DNA of 40,263 bases. Source: Fibrobacter sp. GTDB lineage: Bacteria > Fibrobacterota > Fibrobacteria > Fibrobacterales > Fibrobacteraceae. The DNA lies in NCBI GenBank assembly GCA_024399015.1, contig JAKSIC010000028.1:1-40263 (forward strand). Reading direction: 5' to 3'. A model generated the notes under the pieces. The model did no database searches. It saw nothing but the letters and a program-made list of their open reading frames with translations, and had not been told where the DNA came from. The position numbers and the translations under genes are program-made. Positions 7,701-17,400 of this stretch are shown in pieces. The stretch's first letter is position 1. Each line of letters begins with the position of its first letter.

Positions 7701-8657
7701 TTGAGCAACAACTCTAATCGTCTAGACGCCTACATGGCCTTTTTGGGAGTGGAGCGAAACCTTTCGCCCATGACCATCCAGAGCTACCAGGAGGACCTGC
7801 GACACTTTATCGCATGGCTAGACGACAATGGAATTGATTTGAAGGAATTGACTCCCCAGAAGTTGGACGAGTTTCTGACCGCGGCAGCAAGCCAGGTTAG
7901 CGCCGGCAACGACGGCAAATCCGCCAGCCGCGACGGGGATGCTGCCGTCTATGCAGCCACCAGCATCGCAAGGCATTTTTCCAGTCTCCGCGGGTTCCTG
8001 AAGTACATGCAGAACCAGGGCGAATACGATTTCAGCACCGAAAGCATGCTGGCCACACCACGCCTCGGCCACTACCTCCCCCAGTACTTGACCCGCGACG
8101 AAATCGACAGCGTTTTCGAGAGCGCCGCCCGCGGCAAGAACCCGCTACGAGACACTGCCCTTTTCGAATTGATGTACAGCGCCGGACTCCGCATTTCGGA
8201 AACCTTGAACATCAAGTTGGCTCAACTGGATTTGGACAACGAATGGCTAACCCCCATCGGCAAGGGCAACAAGCAGCGTCTGATTCCTCTGGGCAGCAAG
8301 GCCAAGGAAAACCTTCGTGAATGGATCGAGCGAGGCCGCCCCCTCACCCACCCGGAAACAGATAACGTAATATTAAATTCTCGCGGAAAACCCATGAGTC
8401 GCATGGGGGCCTGGAAAATTGTGCAACAGCATACGCTCCACCTGACCAAGCAAGTTTCACCACACACCTTTAGGCACAGCTTCGCCACACACTGCCTAGA
8501 AGCGGGAATGGACCTCCGCGTTTTGCAGGAACTTCTGGGACATGCCGACATCAGCACCACCCAGATCTACACCCACATCGACAAAGAATTCATCAAGCAG
8601 GAACACAAGCAGTTCCATCCACGAGAAGTGGCAGAACGGGAATCACCAAAAAAATAA
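7701..8657 (+). CDS. Tyrosine recombinase, XerC/XerD family
   Basis: A site-specific recombinase, probably the chromosome-dimer-resolving Xer protein acting at dif. All catalytic residues are visible (numbering from 7701): Arg164 in SAGLRISE, Lys191 in GKGNKQR, His255 and Arg258 in HTFRHSF, His281 in LGHADIS, and the nucleophile Tyr290 in IYTHID. The N-terminal SAM-like core-binding domain (FLGVERNLSPMTIQSYQEDLRHF) is present with a short Gly/Ser/Asp-rich insertion near residues 65-82. I prefer the TTG at 7701 (weak GGA upstream); the frame is open to a TTG at 7668, but that start lies inside a heptamer array. XerC and XerD cannot be told apart here. Confidence 0.9.
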   Translation: MSNNSNRLDAYMAFLGVERNLSPMTIQSYQEDLRHFIAWLDDNGIDLKELTPQKLDEFLTAAASQVSAGNDGKSASRDGDAAVYAATSIARHFSSLRGFLKYMQNQGEYDFSTESMLATPRLGHYLPQYLTRDEIDSVFESAARGKNPLRDTALFELMYSAGLRISETLNIKLAQLDLDNEWLTPIGKGNKQRLIPLGSKAKENLREWIERGRPLTHPETDNVILNSRGKPMSRMGAWKIVQQHTLHLTKQVSPHTFRHSFATHCLEAGMDLRVLQELLGHADISTTQIYTHIDKEFIKQEHKQFHPREVAERESPKK

Positions 8658-8683
8658 AAATCTACTCCCTTTTTCTTGCAAAA

Positions 8684-8711
8684 TCTCTCGTCTTTCGTCT
8701 CTCGTCTCTCG
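8684..8711. repeat. Heptamer tandem array, TCTCTCG type, upstream of leuB
   Basis: Four 7-bp units: TCTCTCG, TCTTTCG, TCTCTCG, TCTCTCG, followed by a T-rich stretch. It lies between xer and leuB, 48 bp before the leuB start. Confidence 0.85.
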
Positions 8712-8744
8712 TCTTTTTTCTAAATTTACCCCGTTCAAATTTAA

Positions 8745-9851
<1,107 letters not shown>

Positions 9852-9875
9852 TCGCAATAAAGAACCTGCGACTAG

Positions 9876-9921
9876 CGAGTGCTCTCGTCACCACAGCCGG
9901 TTAATACCGGCTGCTTGTGAC
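9876..9921. other. Stacked hairpins in the leuB 3' region
   Basis: A small hairpin (CGAG 9876-9879 with CTCG 9884-9887) abuts a larger one: GTCAC (9887-9891) with GTGAC (9917-9921), enclosing CAGCCGG (9894-9900) with CCGGCTG (9907-9913) and loop TTAATA. There is no adjacent T run, so it is not the terminator, which follows at 9966. It could be a 3'UTR structure or a small RNA. Confidence 0.5.
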
Positions 9922-9965
9922 TCACGGATTGCTGCACTGAAGTAATTCGAGCATAACAATGCGAA

Positions 9966-10002
9966 AAAGACCAGTTCTCATTTTGAGGCTGGTCTTTTTT
10001 TA
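9966..10002. terminator. Terminator after leuB
   Basis: Stem AAAGACCAG (9966-9974) with CTGGTCTTT (9989-9997) followed by a plus-strand T run. The A run on the left would also allow it to end the convergent CotH gene. Confidence 0.88.
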
Positions 10003-10019
10003 CCCAAACAAACTTCGAA

Positions 10020-11534
10020 TTAATACGCGGCCACTATACTCGAGTAATCAGCAATCCTTTTTTGCAGCCAGCTTTTAAGGGAGGCAACATCCGTGACGTA
10101 ACTGCGTTTGGGTTGCCAGCGTGCGGCATCATTTTCCAGAGCTTTCTGGCACTGCGTCACATAGCCGTCTAGATTGGCGGTTGCATAATCAAACAAAACA
10201 TCTTTCAGTTCATTCCAGCGGGCCTTATAGGCAGCCAGGAATTCTTCGTTGCTGAACATGTTGGTAAAGAAACCGCTTTCGCCGTAGCCATCCCAGGCCG
10301 CTGCGGAACCGCCGAGACCAAACCCGCCGAATCCACCCATACCGCCGCGGCCGCCGGCCCCATTATTTGCGGTGTTACAATAACCCCATGCGCTCATATT
10401 TTCTGCGACACAATTGAAGGGACTCTTGCTAGGATTGCCGCTACTTAAGATCCAGGAATTCTCGCCGAAGTATTCAAAGGTTTCTTCATTCCAGCTGTAG
10501 CCAAAGCCTCCATCGTAATCCCAAATAGGACCGAAGGCATATTTTCCCTCGGCGCTTTCCTTATAGAGGTAAGTACTGCGGGGAGCCTCCAGTTCCACAT
10601 TGCGGGTCACTTCCTGAATAATCAAGTAGTCTATGAAAGTCGCCACATCCATCAGGGCAGAGAACGTTGCGAAATCGCCATCAGCAACGGCCTGCTCCAC
10701 CTTGGCGAAATCCGCCTGAATCGTTTCCAAGGCAGACGCGGTCACGTCCTTAGGATACTTCACCGCCATAGGCAACTTGTAAACACTGCTCCAGAAATTG
10801 TTGTGATCCCAAGTGTTCAATTCCGGACCATCGTCCTTATCCATATTGAACAGCACACCTGTGGCCTTGTCAATGTTCACGCGGCTGGTGGCCTGCTCGA
10901 TCTGTTCCGTCAGCTGGTAGATTCCCTTGTAATCCCCGTTCACTTCTACTTCTACAAAACGGTTGGCGTTCACGAACTTGAAGTTTCCCATGTTGCGGGC
11001 CATATCAAAAACAACCGCATTCATGAACTTGCTCTGATCGCGGTAATTGGCTAGCAACACCCAGTCCTTATTGGCAGCTAACCCAAGTAGCTCAGTCTTT
11101 TCATTAAACTTAATGCGATACGGTTTCTTCGGGTACCACAGGCGTGTGGAATTTCCACGGTAGCGCACCTTCCCCGCCATCGCTGGAACATCGCCATACA
11201 AGCCATTTCCTGCGATCTCAATGACGGCCTCGCTATAGACAGCCTCGCCATTTTCTGTTGTATCATTTAGTGCGGCACTATCGGGAACTGTAATGCGAAT
11301 ATAAGGAATGCCATTATTCGGCAAGGGGGTAGACACAGAACTGGAGCTTTCCTCAAAAGTCGTTTCATCACCAGTCTCTGGACTTGCAACATTTTCGGAG
11401 TTTGCAATATTTTCTGGACTCGCAACATTTTCGGAGTTCGCAATATCTTCCGGACCTGTGGATTTTTCCCCACAGGCAATCATCAAGCCACACCATACAA
11501 AAACAGCCACCCAACGCCAAAACATCCCGATCAT
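10020..11534 (-). CDS. CotH-family lipoprotein (CotH kinase domain)
   Basis: A lipoprotein: the signal sequence ends in the lipobox MIAC followed by GEKSTG. A linker of near-identical repeats (ENVASP/ENIANS) and a Ser run lead to the CotH domain. This begins about VRYRGNSTRLWYPKKPYRIKF and includes LANYRDQSKFMNAV, NRFVEVEVNGDYKGIYQLTEQIE and GPIWDYDGGFGY, the last containing the metal-binding Asp pair of the CotH kinase fold. A Gly-rich loop (AGGRGGMGGFGGFGLGG) interrupts the C-terminal part. Bacterial CotH domains are protein kinase-like; in Fibrobacter and clostridia they are often surface or cellulosome-type proteins, but the substrate here is unknown. I chose ATG 11534 (GAGG 6 nt upstream) over a TTG at 11546 that overlaps the ribosome-binding site. 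Confidence 0.85.
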   Translation of the reverse strand: MIGMFWRWVAVFVWCGLMIACGEKSTGPEDIANSENVASPENIANSENVASPETGDETTFEESSSSVSTPLPNNGIPYIRITVPDSAALNDTTENGEAVYSEAVIEIAGNGLYGDVPAMAGKVRYRGNSTRLWYPKKPYRIKFNEKTELLGLAANKDWVLLANYRDQSKFMNAVVFDMARNMGNFKFVNANRFVEVEVNGDYKGIYQLTEQIEQATSRVNIDKATGVLFNMDKDDGPELNTWDHNNFWSSVYKLPMAVKYPKDVTASALETIQADFAKVEQAVADGDFATFSALMDVATFIDYLIIQEVTRNVELEAPRSTYLYKESAEGKYAFGPIWDYDGGFGYSWNEETFEYFGENSWILSSGNPSKSPFNCVAENMSAWGYCNTANNGAGGRGGMGGFGGFGLGGSAAAWDGYGESGFFTNMFSNEEFLAAYKARWNELKDVLFDYATANLDGYVTQCQKALENDAARWQPKRSYVTDVASLKSWLQKRIADYSSIVAAY

Positions 11535-11568
11535 AAAGCACCTCAAAAGGCAATTTAGACCAATCTGT

Positions 11569-11580
11569 TTTTCATGAAAA
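11569..11580. promoter_or_regulatory. 12-bp perfect palindrome upstream of the CotH gene
   Basis: TTTTCATGAAAA is a perfect palindrome about 35 bp upstream of the CotH start codon, with a TAAATT -10-like hexamer between them. It could be an operator, but a 12-bp AT-rich palindrome can also arise by chance. Confidence 0.3.
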
Positions 11581-11623
11581 GGGCTGCTTCCAAGATTCAG
11601 AACAATTTCGTGTTAAGGATGTG

Positions 11624-12112
11624 TTAAGCCTTAAGCAAATTCTCAATATCGACCCGGCTCAGGTAAGTGCGCTGTTCCAGGCCGTCCACAATGGCAAGCA
11701 AGGACTTCTGGCAAGCCATCAGAATATTGTAGCACTGTTCCACCACATTGGTTTCAGCCAGTTGGAAATAATAGCAGGCAGCCTGAAAACTCTGGTAGTC
11801 AACATCACTGCGGTTCAATTCCATAGGCAGTTCACGCATCACCGTATCCAAGTCGCAAGCGAAGCCTTTGCGGATAATGAATTCGGAAATATGACCCGCA
11901 ATGGCAATGTGTGCGGAGCCATCCAGTTCGCTTCCCGTAATGCGGGTAATGCCCGGACGTTCCTTGGAATTGGTCATCTTCACATATTCCAGCGGACGCT
12001 TGAATAAAAACGCAATGAGGGCATGGCCTGCTTCATGGCGGCACAGCCTGGTATATTCTTCTTCACCGAAGAATTCCACCAAGGATTCACGAGTTAAAAT
12101 CTGTTCGGACAT
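11624..12112 (-). CDS. Stand-alone M41-like zinc metalloprotease domain protein
   Basis: A 162-aa soluble protein with the zincin motif HEAGH (residues 27-31) in the context CRHEAGHALIAFLF, closely resembling the peptidase M41 domain of FtsH. The following pattern (ITGSELDGSAHIAIAGHISEFIIRKGFACDLDTVM) mirrors the M41 segment in which an Asp supplies the third zinc ligand (SNDL-x-x-AT in FtsH; CDLDTVM here). There is no AAA+ ATPase domain and no membrane segment, unlike FtsH. It could be a small protease or an inactive binding protein. The ATG at 12112 lacks a Shine-Dalgarno but has TAGATT ending 6 nt before it, suggesting a leaderless message. Confidence 0.65.
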   Translation of the reverse strand: MSEQILTRESLVEFFGEEEYTRLCRHEAGHALIAFLFKRPLEYVKMTNSKERPGITRITGSELDGSAHIAIAGHISEFIIRKGFACDLDTVMRELPMELNRSDVDYQSFQAACYYFQLAETNVVEQCYNILMACQKSLLAIVDGLEQRTYLSRVDIENLLKA

Positions 12113-12153
12113 ACTTCAAATCTAGAAATTTCGCAGATCAAATTTGCGGTCAA

Positions 12154-12999
12154 TTAAAGCGCGGTATCCAGCACCATCATCAGGGAGAAGCCCAAAGCAA
12201 AAAGCAAGGTCACCCCATCGAAATGAACACCTTCGCTCGCCTCGGGCAAAAGTTCCTCTACCACCACGTAGATCATTGCCCCCGCCGCAAGGCTCAGCAA
12301 ATAAGGCATCACCGGCAGCAAAGCGCTAGCAAGAAAAATGGTAATGATGGCAGCACCCGCTTCTGCAATCGCAGAAACCACGCCCAGCCAGAAAGACTTG
12401 AGGCGGGTTTCACCTTCAGCACGCAGAGGCAAGGAAATAATCGCACCTTCCGGGAAATTTTGCAAAGCCATACCGATGGAAACCGCCACCGCAGACGCCA
12501 AGGATACAACACCCGCGACACTCTCCGCCACACCAACTGAACTAGCGGCGCCATCTACAATGCCAGCAGCACCAGCAAGCCATCCGGCAAACACAACACC
12601 GATAGCCATACCTTCAGGAATATTATGGATGGTCACGGCCAGCGCAAGCATGGTGGTGCGCTTCATTTTCACTTTGGGACCTTCCGGTTCATCACAACCC
12701 AAGTGCAAATGAGGCGTAATCTTATCAATCAAAAAGAGCAACAAAATGCCAATCCAAAATCCGGCCACCGGGGGAACAAAGGCGAGTTCGCCATAATTTC
12801 CGGATGATTCAATGGAAGGCAACAACAAACTCCATACAGAAGCAGCCACCATCACGCCCGCAGCAAAGGCCATCATTCCTCGCTGCACCTTGGGCGGCAA
12901 ACTGCCCTTCACGAAAAACACGCAGGCAGCACCAAGAACCGTTCCCAGGAAGGGAATTCCAATTCCATAAATTACAGGCAAGTAGTGAGTTAAATACAT
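12154..12999 (-). CDS. ZIP-family divalent metal transporter
   Basis: An inner-membrane permease for zinc, iron or related metals. The 281-aa chain shows about eight hydrophobic segments and the two ZIP metal-site motifs: HNIPEGMAIG (TM4) and ALQNFPEGAIIS (TM5), as in ZupT/GufA-type members. The cytoplasmic loop holds a modest His-containing segment (HLHLGCDEPEG). The ATG at 12999 (MYLTHYLPV) is preferred over an upstream TTG. A 14-bp-period repeat array begins about 28 bp upstream. The metal specificity is not evident from sequence. Confidence 0.88.
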   Translation of the reverse strand: MYLTHYLPVIYGIGIPFLGTVLGAACVFFVKGSLPPKVQRGMMAFAAGVMVAASVWSLLLPSIESSGNYGELAFVPPVAGFWIGILLLFLIDKITPHLHLGCDEPEGPKVKMKRTTMLALAVTIHNIPEGMAIGVVFAGWLAGAAGIVDGAASSVGVAESVAGVVSLASAVAVSIGMALQNFPEGAIISLPLRAEGETRLKSFWLGVVSAIAEAGAAIITIFLASALLPVMPYLLSLAAGAMIYVVVEELLPEASEGVHFDGVTLLFALGFSLMMVLDTAL

Positions 13000-13027
13000 A
13001 AACAACCAATTATTTCATCAAAGATGG

Positions 13028-13083
13028 CACGAACAAAATAACACAGACAAAACAACACGAACAAAATAACACATCTAAAACAA
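13028..13083. repeat. 14-bp (2 x 7) tandem array upstream of the ZIP gene
   Basis: Four 14-bp units, each made of two heptamers: CACGAAC-AAAATAA, CACAGAC-AAAACAA, CACGAAC-AAAATAA, CACATCT-AAAACAA. It lies between the ZIP gene start (12999) and the terminator of the Lys-tail barrel gene. Confidence 0.88.
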
Positions 13084-13103
13084 ACTAACCATATCAATTT
13101 ATG

Positions 13104-13127
13104 CAAGAAATGCCGCTTCGCGCGGCA
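13104..13127 (-). terminator. Probable terminator of the Lys-tail barrel gene
   Basis: Stem TGCCGC (13111-13116) with GCGGCA (13122-13127), followed on the minus strand by TTTCTT. The T tract is imperfect, so termination efficiency is uncertain. Confidence 0.55.
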
Positions 13128-13153
13128 CCTCTTGTTTCTTTAAAGTCAGAAAG

Positions 13154-14218
13154 CTACTTTTTCTTTTTGGTAGTTTTCTTGGTAGACTTTTTAGTGGTTT
13201 TCTTGGCCGCTTTCTTTGTGGTCTTCTTTGTTGTCTTTTTAGCAGCCTTCTTAGCCGGAGCCTTCTTGGCAGCGGGCTTTGCTGCAGGTGCCGGAGCAGG
13301 TTCAGCCTTAGGTTCTTCAGCAGGAGCTTCTTCAGCAACTTCTTCTGCAGGTTCAGAAGCAGCTTCTTCTGCAGTTTCTTCTGCAGGTTCTTCAGAGGCT
13401 ACTTCTTCGGAAGCGGCTTCTTCTGCAACAGGTTCTTCTGCGGCAGGTTCTTTAGAAGCAGTTTCTTCTGAAGGCTGTTCAGAAGCAGGATCACCATAAG
13501 CAGAATACGGATCATCGTAAGTCGATGTTTCGGTGTTCTCGCTGGATTCAGAAGAACCAAAGCTGCTAGAGTAGTCTTCGGCAGCAGGTTCGGCGACTGC
13601 AGCAGGCTGTTCTGCCTTCTGATCGCTGGAACTTGCGCCACCAAACAGATCAAAGCGAACCGTGATAGAACCTCCAATCTTGAGGGAGTTCAAACGGAAG
13701 TTCACATCTTCTGCTCTGTAGAACTTGTCCATAGTCAAGTAAGAGCAGTTCAGTTCTACACCCATATGGTACGGCAAGTGAACACCGAGGTTACCGCTGA
13801 TAACAAAATCAACAGGGTTTCTGAACCAAGACCAATAAGTGGACAGCGGAATGGGATAACCGACACGAACAGCAAAGTAGGGACGAGCCACCCACTGTTC
13901 AGGACCAATCACACCAACAGTTCCCCACAAAGGCAAAGACGGAATGACAATTCCCTTGTCACCATTCTGCAGCATGCTCAAGAAGCCAACGCCGCCACCG
14001 ACCATGACATAGTTTGCCGGGAATGCCAAGAATTCAGCACCCAAGCTCCAGGAAAAATCAGAATCGTAACTTGTGATTTTATTTGTGCCCTTGTCCGTTC
14101 TAACTTCTTCAACGGAACCAGGAGCAAAACCAGAAACAAAACCCTGAATCTGCGCAGCAGAACTTAACGTTGCAAAAGCGCCCACAGCGAGGGCCAATAC
14201 AGTAGAAACTCTTTTCAT
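13154..14218 (-). CDS. Outer-membrane-type protein with acidic linker and Lys-rich tail
   Basis: A three-part 354-aa protein. Residues 1-22 are a signal peptide (cleavage near SSAA before QIQGF). Residues about 23-200 look like a small beta-barrel with Gly/aromatic strands (YVMVGGGVGFLSM, YFAVRVGYPIP, LKIGGSITVRFDLFGG). Then follow a Ser/Glu-rich linker, about 80 residues of Pro/Glu/Ala low complexity, and a tail of about 40 residues of AAKK/TTKK repeats like eukaryotic histone H1 or bacterial HctB-type tails. The secreted N-terminus implies the basic tail is outside the cytoplasm, perhaps binding peptidoglycan, acidic glycans or substrate fibres; this is inference. The ATG at 14218 has GAAAGGG upstream. 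Confidence 0.72.
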   Translation of the reverse strand: MKRVSTVLALAVGAFATLSSAAQIQGFVSGFAPGSVEEVRTDKGTNKITSYDSDFSWSLGAEFLAFPANYVMVGGGVGFLSMLQNGDKGIVIPSLPLWGTVGVIGPEQWVARPYFAVRVGYPIPLSTYWSWFRNPVDFVISGNLGVHLPYHMGVELNCSYLTMDKFYRAEDVNFRLNSLKIGGSITVRFDLFGGASSSDQKAEQPAAVAEPAAEDYSSSFGSSESSENTETSTYDDPYSAYGDPASEQPSEETASKEPAAEEPVAEEAASEEVASEEPAEETAEEAASEPAEEVAEEAPAEEPKAEPAPAPAAKPAAKKAPAKKAAKKTTKKTTKKAAKKTTKKSTKKTTKKKK

Positions 14219-14230
14219 GATAAACCCTTT

Positions 14231-14260
14231 CTAATGACGCAAATATAGCTTTGTCATTAG
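14231..14260 (-). promoter_or_regulatory. Palindrome centred on a -10 hexamer
   Basis: CTAATGAC (14231-14238) and GTCATTAG (14253-14260) are perfect inverted repeats around 14 bp. The minus-strand -10 hexamer TATATT occupies 14247-14242, the exact centre. No -35 is evident at 17 bp. It looks like an operator overlapping the promoter of the Lys-tail barrel gene; a 5'UTR hairpin is the alternative. Confidence 0.5.
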
Positions 14261-14361
14261 CAAGGGGCGCGTAACTTTTGGTAAACAGAGATATTTCGCA
14301 AATCGTGTATAAATTTTTGTAAACATTATCAAAAGTTCCAAGCAACCTACACCCCTAAAAT

Positions 14362-14408
14362 GCAAAAAAAATCCGCCCCTGCAGATGTTGCAGGAAGCGG
14401 AATTTTTA
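14362..14408 (-). terminator. Terminator of purL
   Basis: A long stem around CCTGCA/TGCAGG, extended by G-T and CCG/CGG pairs, is followed on the minus strand by eight T residues (14370-14363 complement). It lies 40 bp past the purL stop codon. Confidence 0.82.
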
Positions 14409-14448
14409 GGCAGCGCGGACCTCTGATAGATTCGCAGCGAGACCTAGA

Positions 14449-17400
14449 TTAGCCCACGAAAATACGGCCGTTACGGAACAACTGCATCCACGGGCCGTCT
14501 TCGCCCCATTCAGCCGGATGCCAGGAGTACTGGCAGGTACGGAACACGCGTTCCGGGTGCGGCATCATGACGAGAGCACGACCGTCTTCAGAGCAGAGGC
14601 CGTTGATGGCAAACGGAGAACCGTTGGGGTTCAGCGGGTAGCGTTCGGTGTATTCGTGCTTGCCGTCCACGTAGCGGAGAGCCACGAGGCCAGTCTTCAG
14701 GCAGGCTTCTGCAGCGACCCGAGATGCGAATTCTGCGCGGCCTTCACCGTGAGCCACTGCGATAGGCAGCACGGAGCCAGCCATACCCTTCAAGAGGACA
14801 GCCGGAGTATCTTCAACCTTCAGAGAGCAGTAACGAGCTTCGAAGCGTTCAGAGAGGTTCTGAACGAATCGCGGCCAATGCTTTGCGCCAGGAATCAAGT
14901 CCTTCAGGTTGGAAACCATCTGGCAGCCGTTGCAGACGCCCAGAGTGAAAGTGTCCTTACGGTTGAAGTAAGCTTCGAATTCTGCGCGAGCCTTGGGGTT
15001 GAACAAGATGCTCTTTGCCCAGCCTTCGCCAGCGCCAAGAACGTCACCGTAGCTAAAGCCACCGCAAGCCACCAGACCGTTGAAGTCCTTCAGGCTTACG
15101 CGACCGCTCAAGATGTCGGTCATGTGAACGTCGATGGATTCGAAACCGGCCTTGGCAAACGCAGCAGCCATTTCCAGTTCACCGTTGACGCCCTGTTCGC
15201 GGAGGATAGCCATCTTCGGACGGCTAGAGTAATCCTTGATGATCTTAGCGCTTGCAGCCAGATCGAAGGTGACCTTCGGAGTGATACCCGGGTCATCCTG
15301 TTCCAGCTTCAAGGTGTATTCGCTTTCTGCGCAAGCCGGATTGTCGCGGAGGGCGGCGATGCGGCGGGTGGTATCGGACCAGATAGCACGAAGGTCAGAG
15401 AGGCCTTCTGCGTAGTCACCGATAACCAGGTTGTAAGTATCGTTCAGCTTACCGATTTCAGAAACGGTATCGCCCAGGCCTGCAGCGGCGAATGCAGCCT
15501 TAACAGCGGCAACGTCTGCATTTGCAACCTGAAGCACAGCGCCCAGTTCTTCGTTGAAGAGTGCGTCGATGACGTTGCCCTGGAGAGCGTTTACATCCAA
15601 AGTAACACCAACGTGGCCTGCGAAAGCCATTTCGGTAACGGTGGTATAGAGACCGCCATCAGACTTATCATGGTAAGCCATGATCTTGCCGTCGGCATTG
15701 AGTTTCTGGATGGTTTCGAAGAAGGCGCGGAGTTCCTTAGCGGAATCAACGTCCGGAGCCTTATTGCCAAGCATGTTGTAAACCTGGGCCGCAATGGAAG
15801 CGCCCATACGGTTCTTACCGCGAGCCAAGTCAACAAGCATCAAGGTAGTTTCCTTGTTCTGGATGAGCTGCGGGGTCATGGTCTTGCGAACGTCAGCGCA
15901 GGGAGAGAATGCGCTGATGACCAGGGAGATCGGAGCGGTAACGCGGTGGCTACCCTTTTCGTCCTGCCATACAGTGCTCATAGACATGGAGTCCTTGCCC
16001 ACCGGAATGGTGATGCCCAGTTCCGGGCAGAGCTCCATACCGATAGCCTTTACAGCTTCGTACAGGTCGGCACCGTCACCTTCGTAGTTCGGAGTAGCCA
16101 TCCAGTTAGCGGAGAGGTTTACGCGGCCCATATCCGGAACGTAAGCAGCAGCCATGTTGGTGAGAGATTCAGCAACAGTCATACGAGCTGCAGCGGCCGG
16201 AGAGATAAGAGCGATCGGAGCGCGTTCACCCATGGACATCACTTCACCTTCGTAGGTGTCGAGAGTTGCAGAGGTCACAGCGCAGTCAGCCACAGGAACC
16301 TGCCAGGGGCCGACCATCTGGTCGCGGCAGATCATACCGGTCACGGAACGGTCACCGATGGAGATCAAGAAGGTCTTATCAGCAACGGTGGGGTTAGCGA
16401 GAACGCGGTGTGCAATATCCTTGATGGATGCATCAGCAGGAACAACCTGAGAGGTCAGCGGACGCTTCTGGCTCTTTTCGTTACGGATCATGCGAGGCGG
16501 CTTGCCCAGCAAGACTTCCAACGGCATGTCAATCGGAGTAGAACCGAAGTGCTTATCGGTAAGAGTCAAGTGCTTTTCAGGAATAGCTTCGCCAACCACT
16601 GCGTACGGGCAGCGTTCACGCTTACAGATAGCGTCGAACACGTCCAGCTTGTTACCGGCAACGGCAATCACATAGCGTTCCTGGGATTCGTTACTCCAGA
16701 TTTCAAACGGGCTCATACCCGGTTCGTCGTTAGGCACGTTACGGAGTTCGAACTTACCACCCAGACCGCCATCGTTAACCAGTTCCGGGAAGGCGTTGGA
16801 AAGTCCACCTGCACCCACGTCATGGATAAAGGTAATGGGGTTTTCTTCGTCCATTGCCCAGCAACGGTCGATCACTTCCTGGCAACGGCGTTCCATTTCC
16901 GGGTTTTCACGCTGCACAGAGGCGAAGTCCAGAGATTCGTTACCGGCACCGTTAGCCACAGAACTTGCAGCACCGCCACCAAGGCCGATGAGCATAGCCG
17001 GACCACCGAGAACAACCAGGTGGTCACCCGGGTCGATGTGGCCCTTTTCGATGTGGTCATGCTTGATGTTGCCGAGACCACCAGCCAGCATAATGGGCTT
17101 GTGGTAACCGCGAACTTCGGAACCCTTTTCAGCAGAGACTTCCTGTTCGAAAGTACGGAAGTAACCGAGAATGTTCGGGCGGCCATATTCGTTGTTGAAT
17201 GCAGCACCGCCAAGAGGACCGTCAATCATGATGTCCAGAGCGGAAGCGATACGGGACGGGCTACCGAAGTCCTTTTCCCAAGGCTGAACGGCACCAGGAA
17301 GCTTCAGGTTGGAAACGCTAAAGCCAGTGAGGCCAGCCTTCGGCTTGGAACCCTTACCGGTTGCACCTTCGTCACGGATTTCACCGCCACTACCGGTTGC

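Noticed and set aside
9852-9965. The structured leuB 3' region as a known housekeeping RNA
   Set aside because: I looked for hallmarks of SRP RNA, tmRNA and RNase P RNA and saw none.
13099-13499. Arg/Leu-rich and Ala/Ser/Phe-rich frames over the Lys-tail region
   Set aside because: They are alternative readings of the repetitive AAKK/TTKK and Glu/Ala coding sequence.
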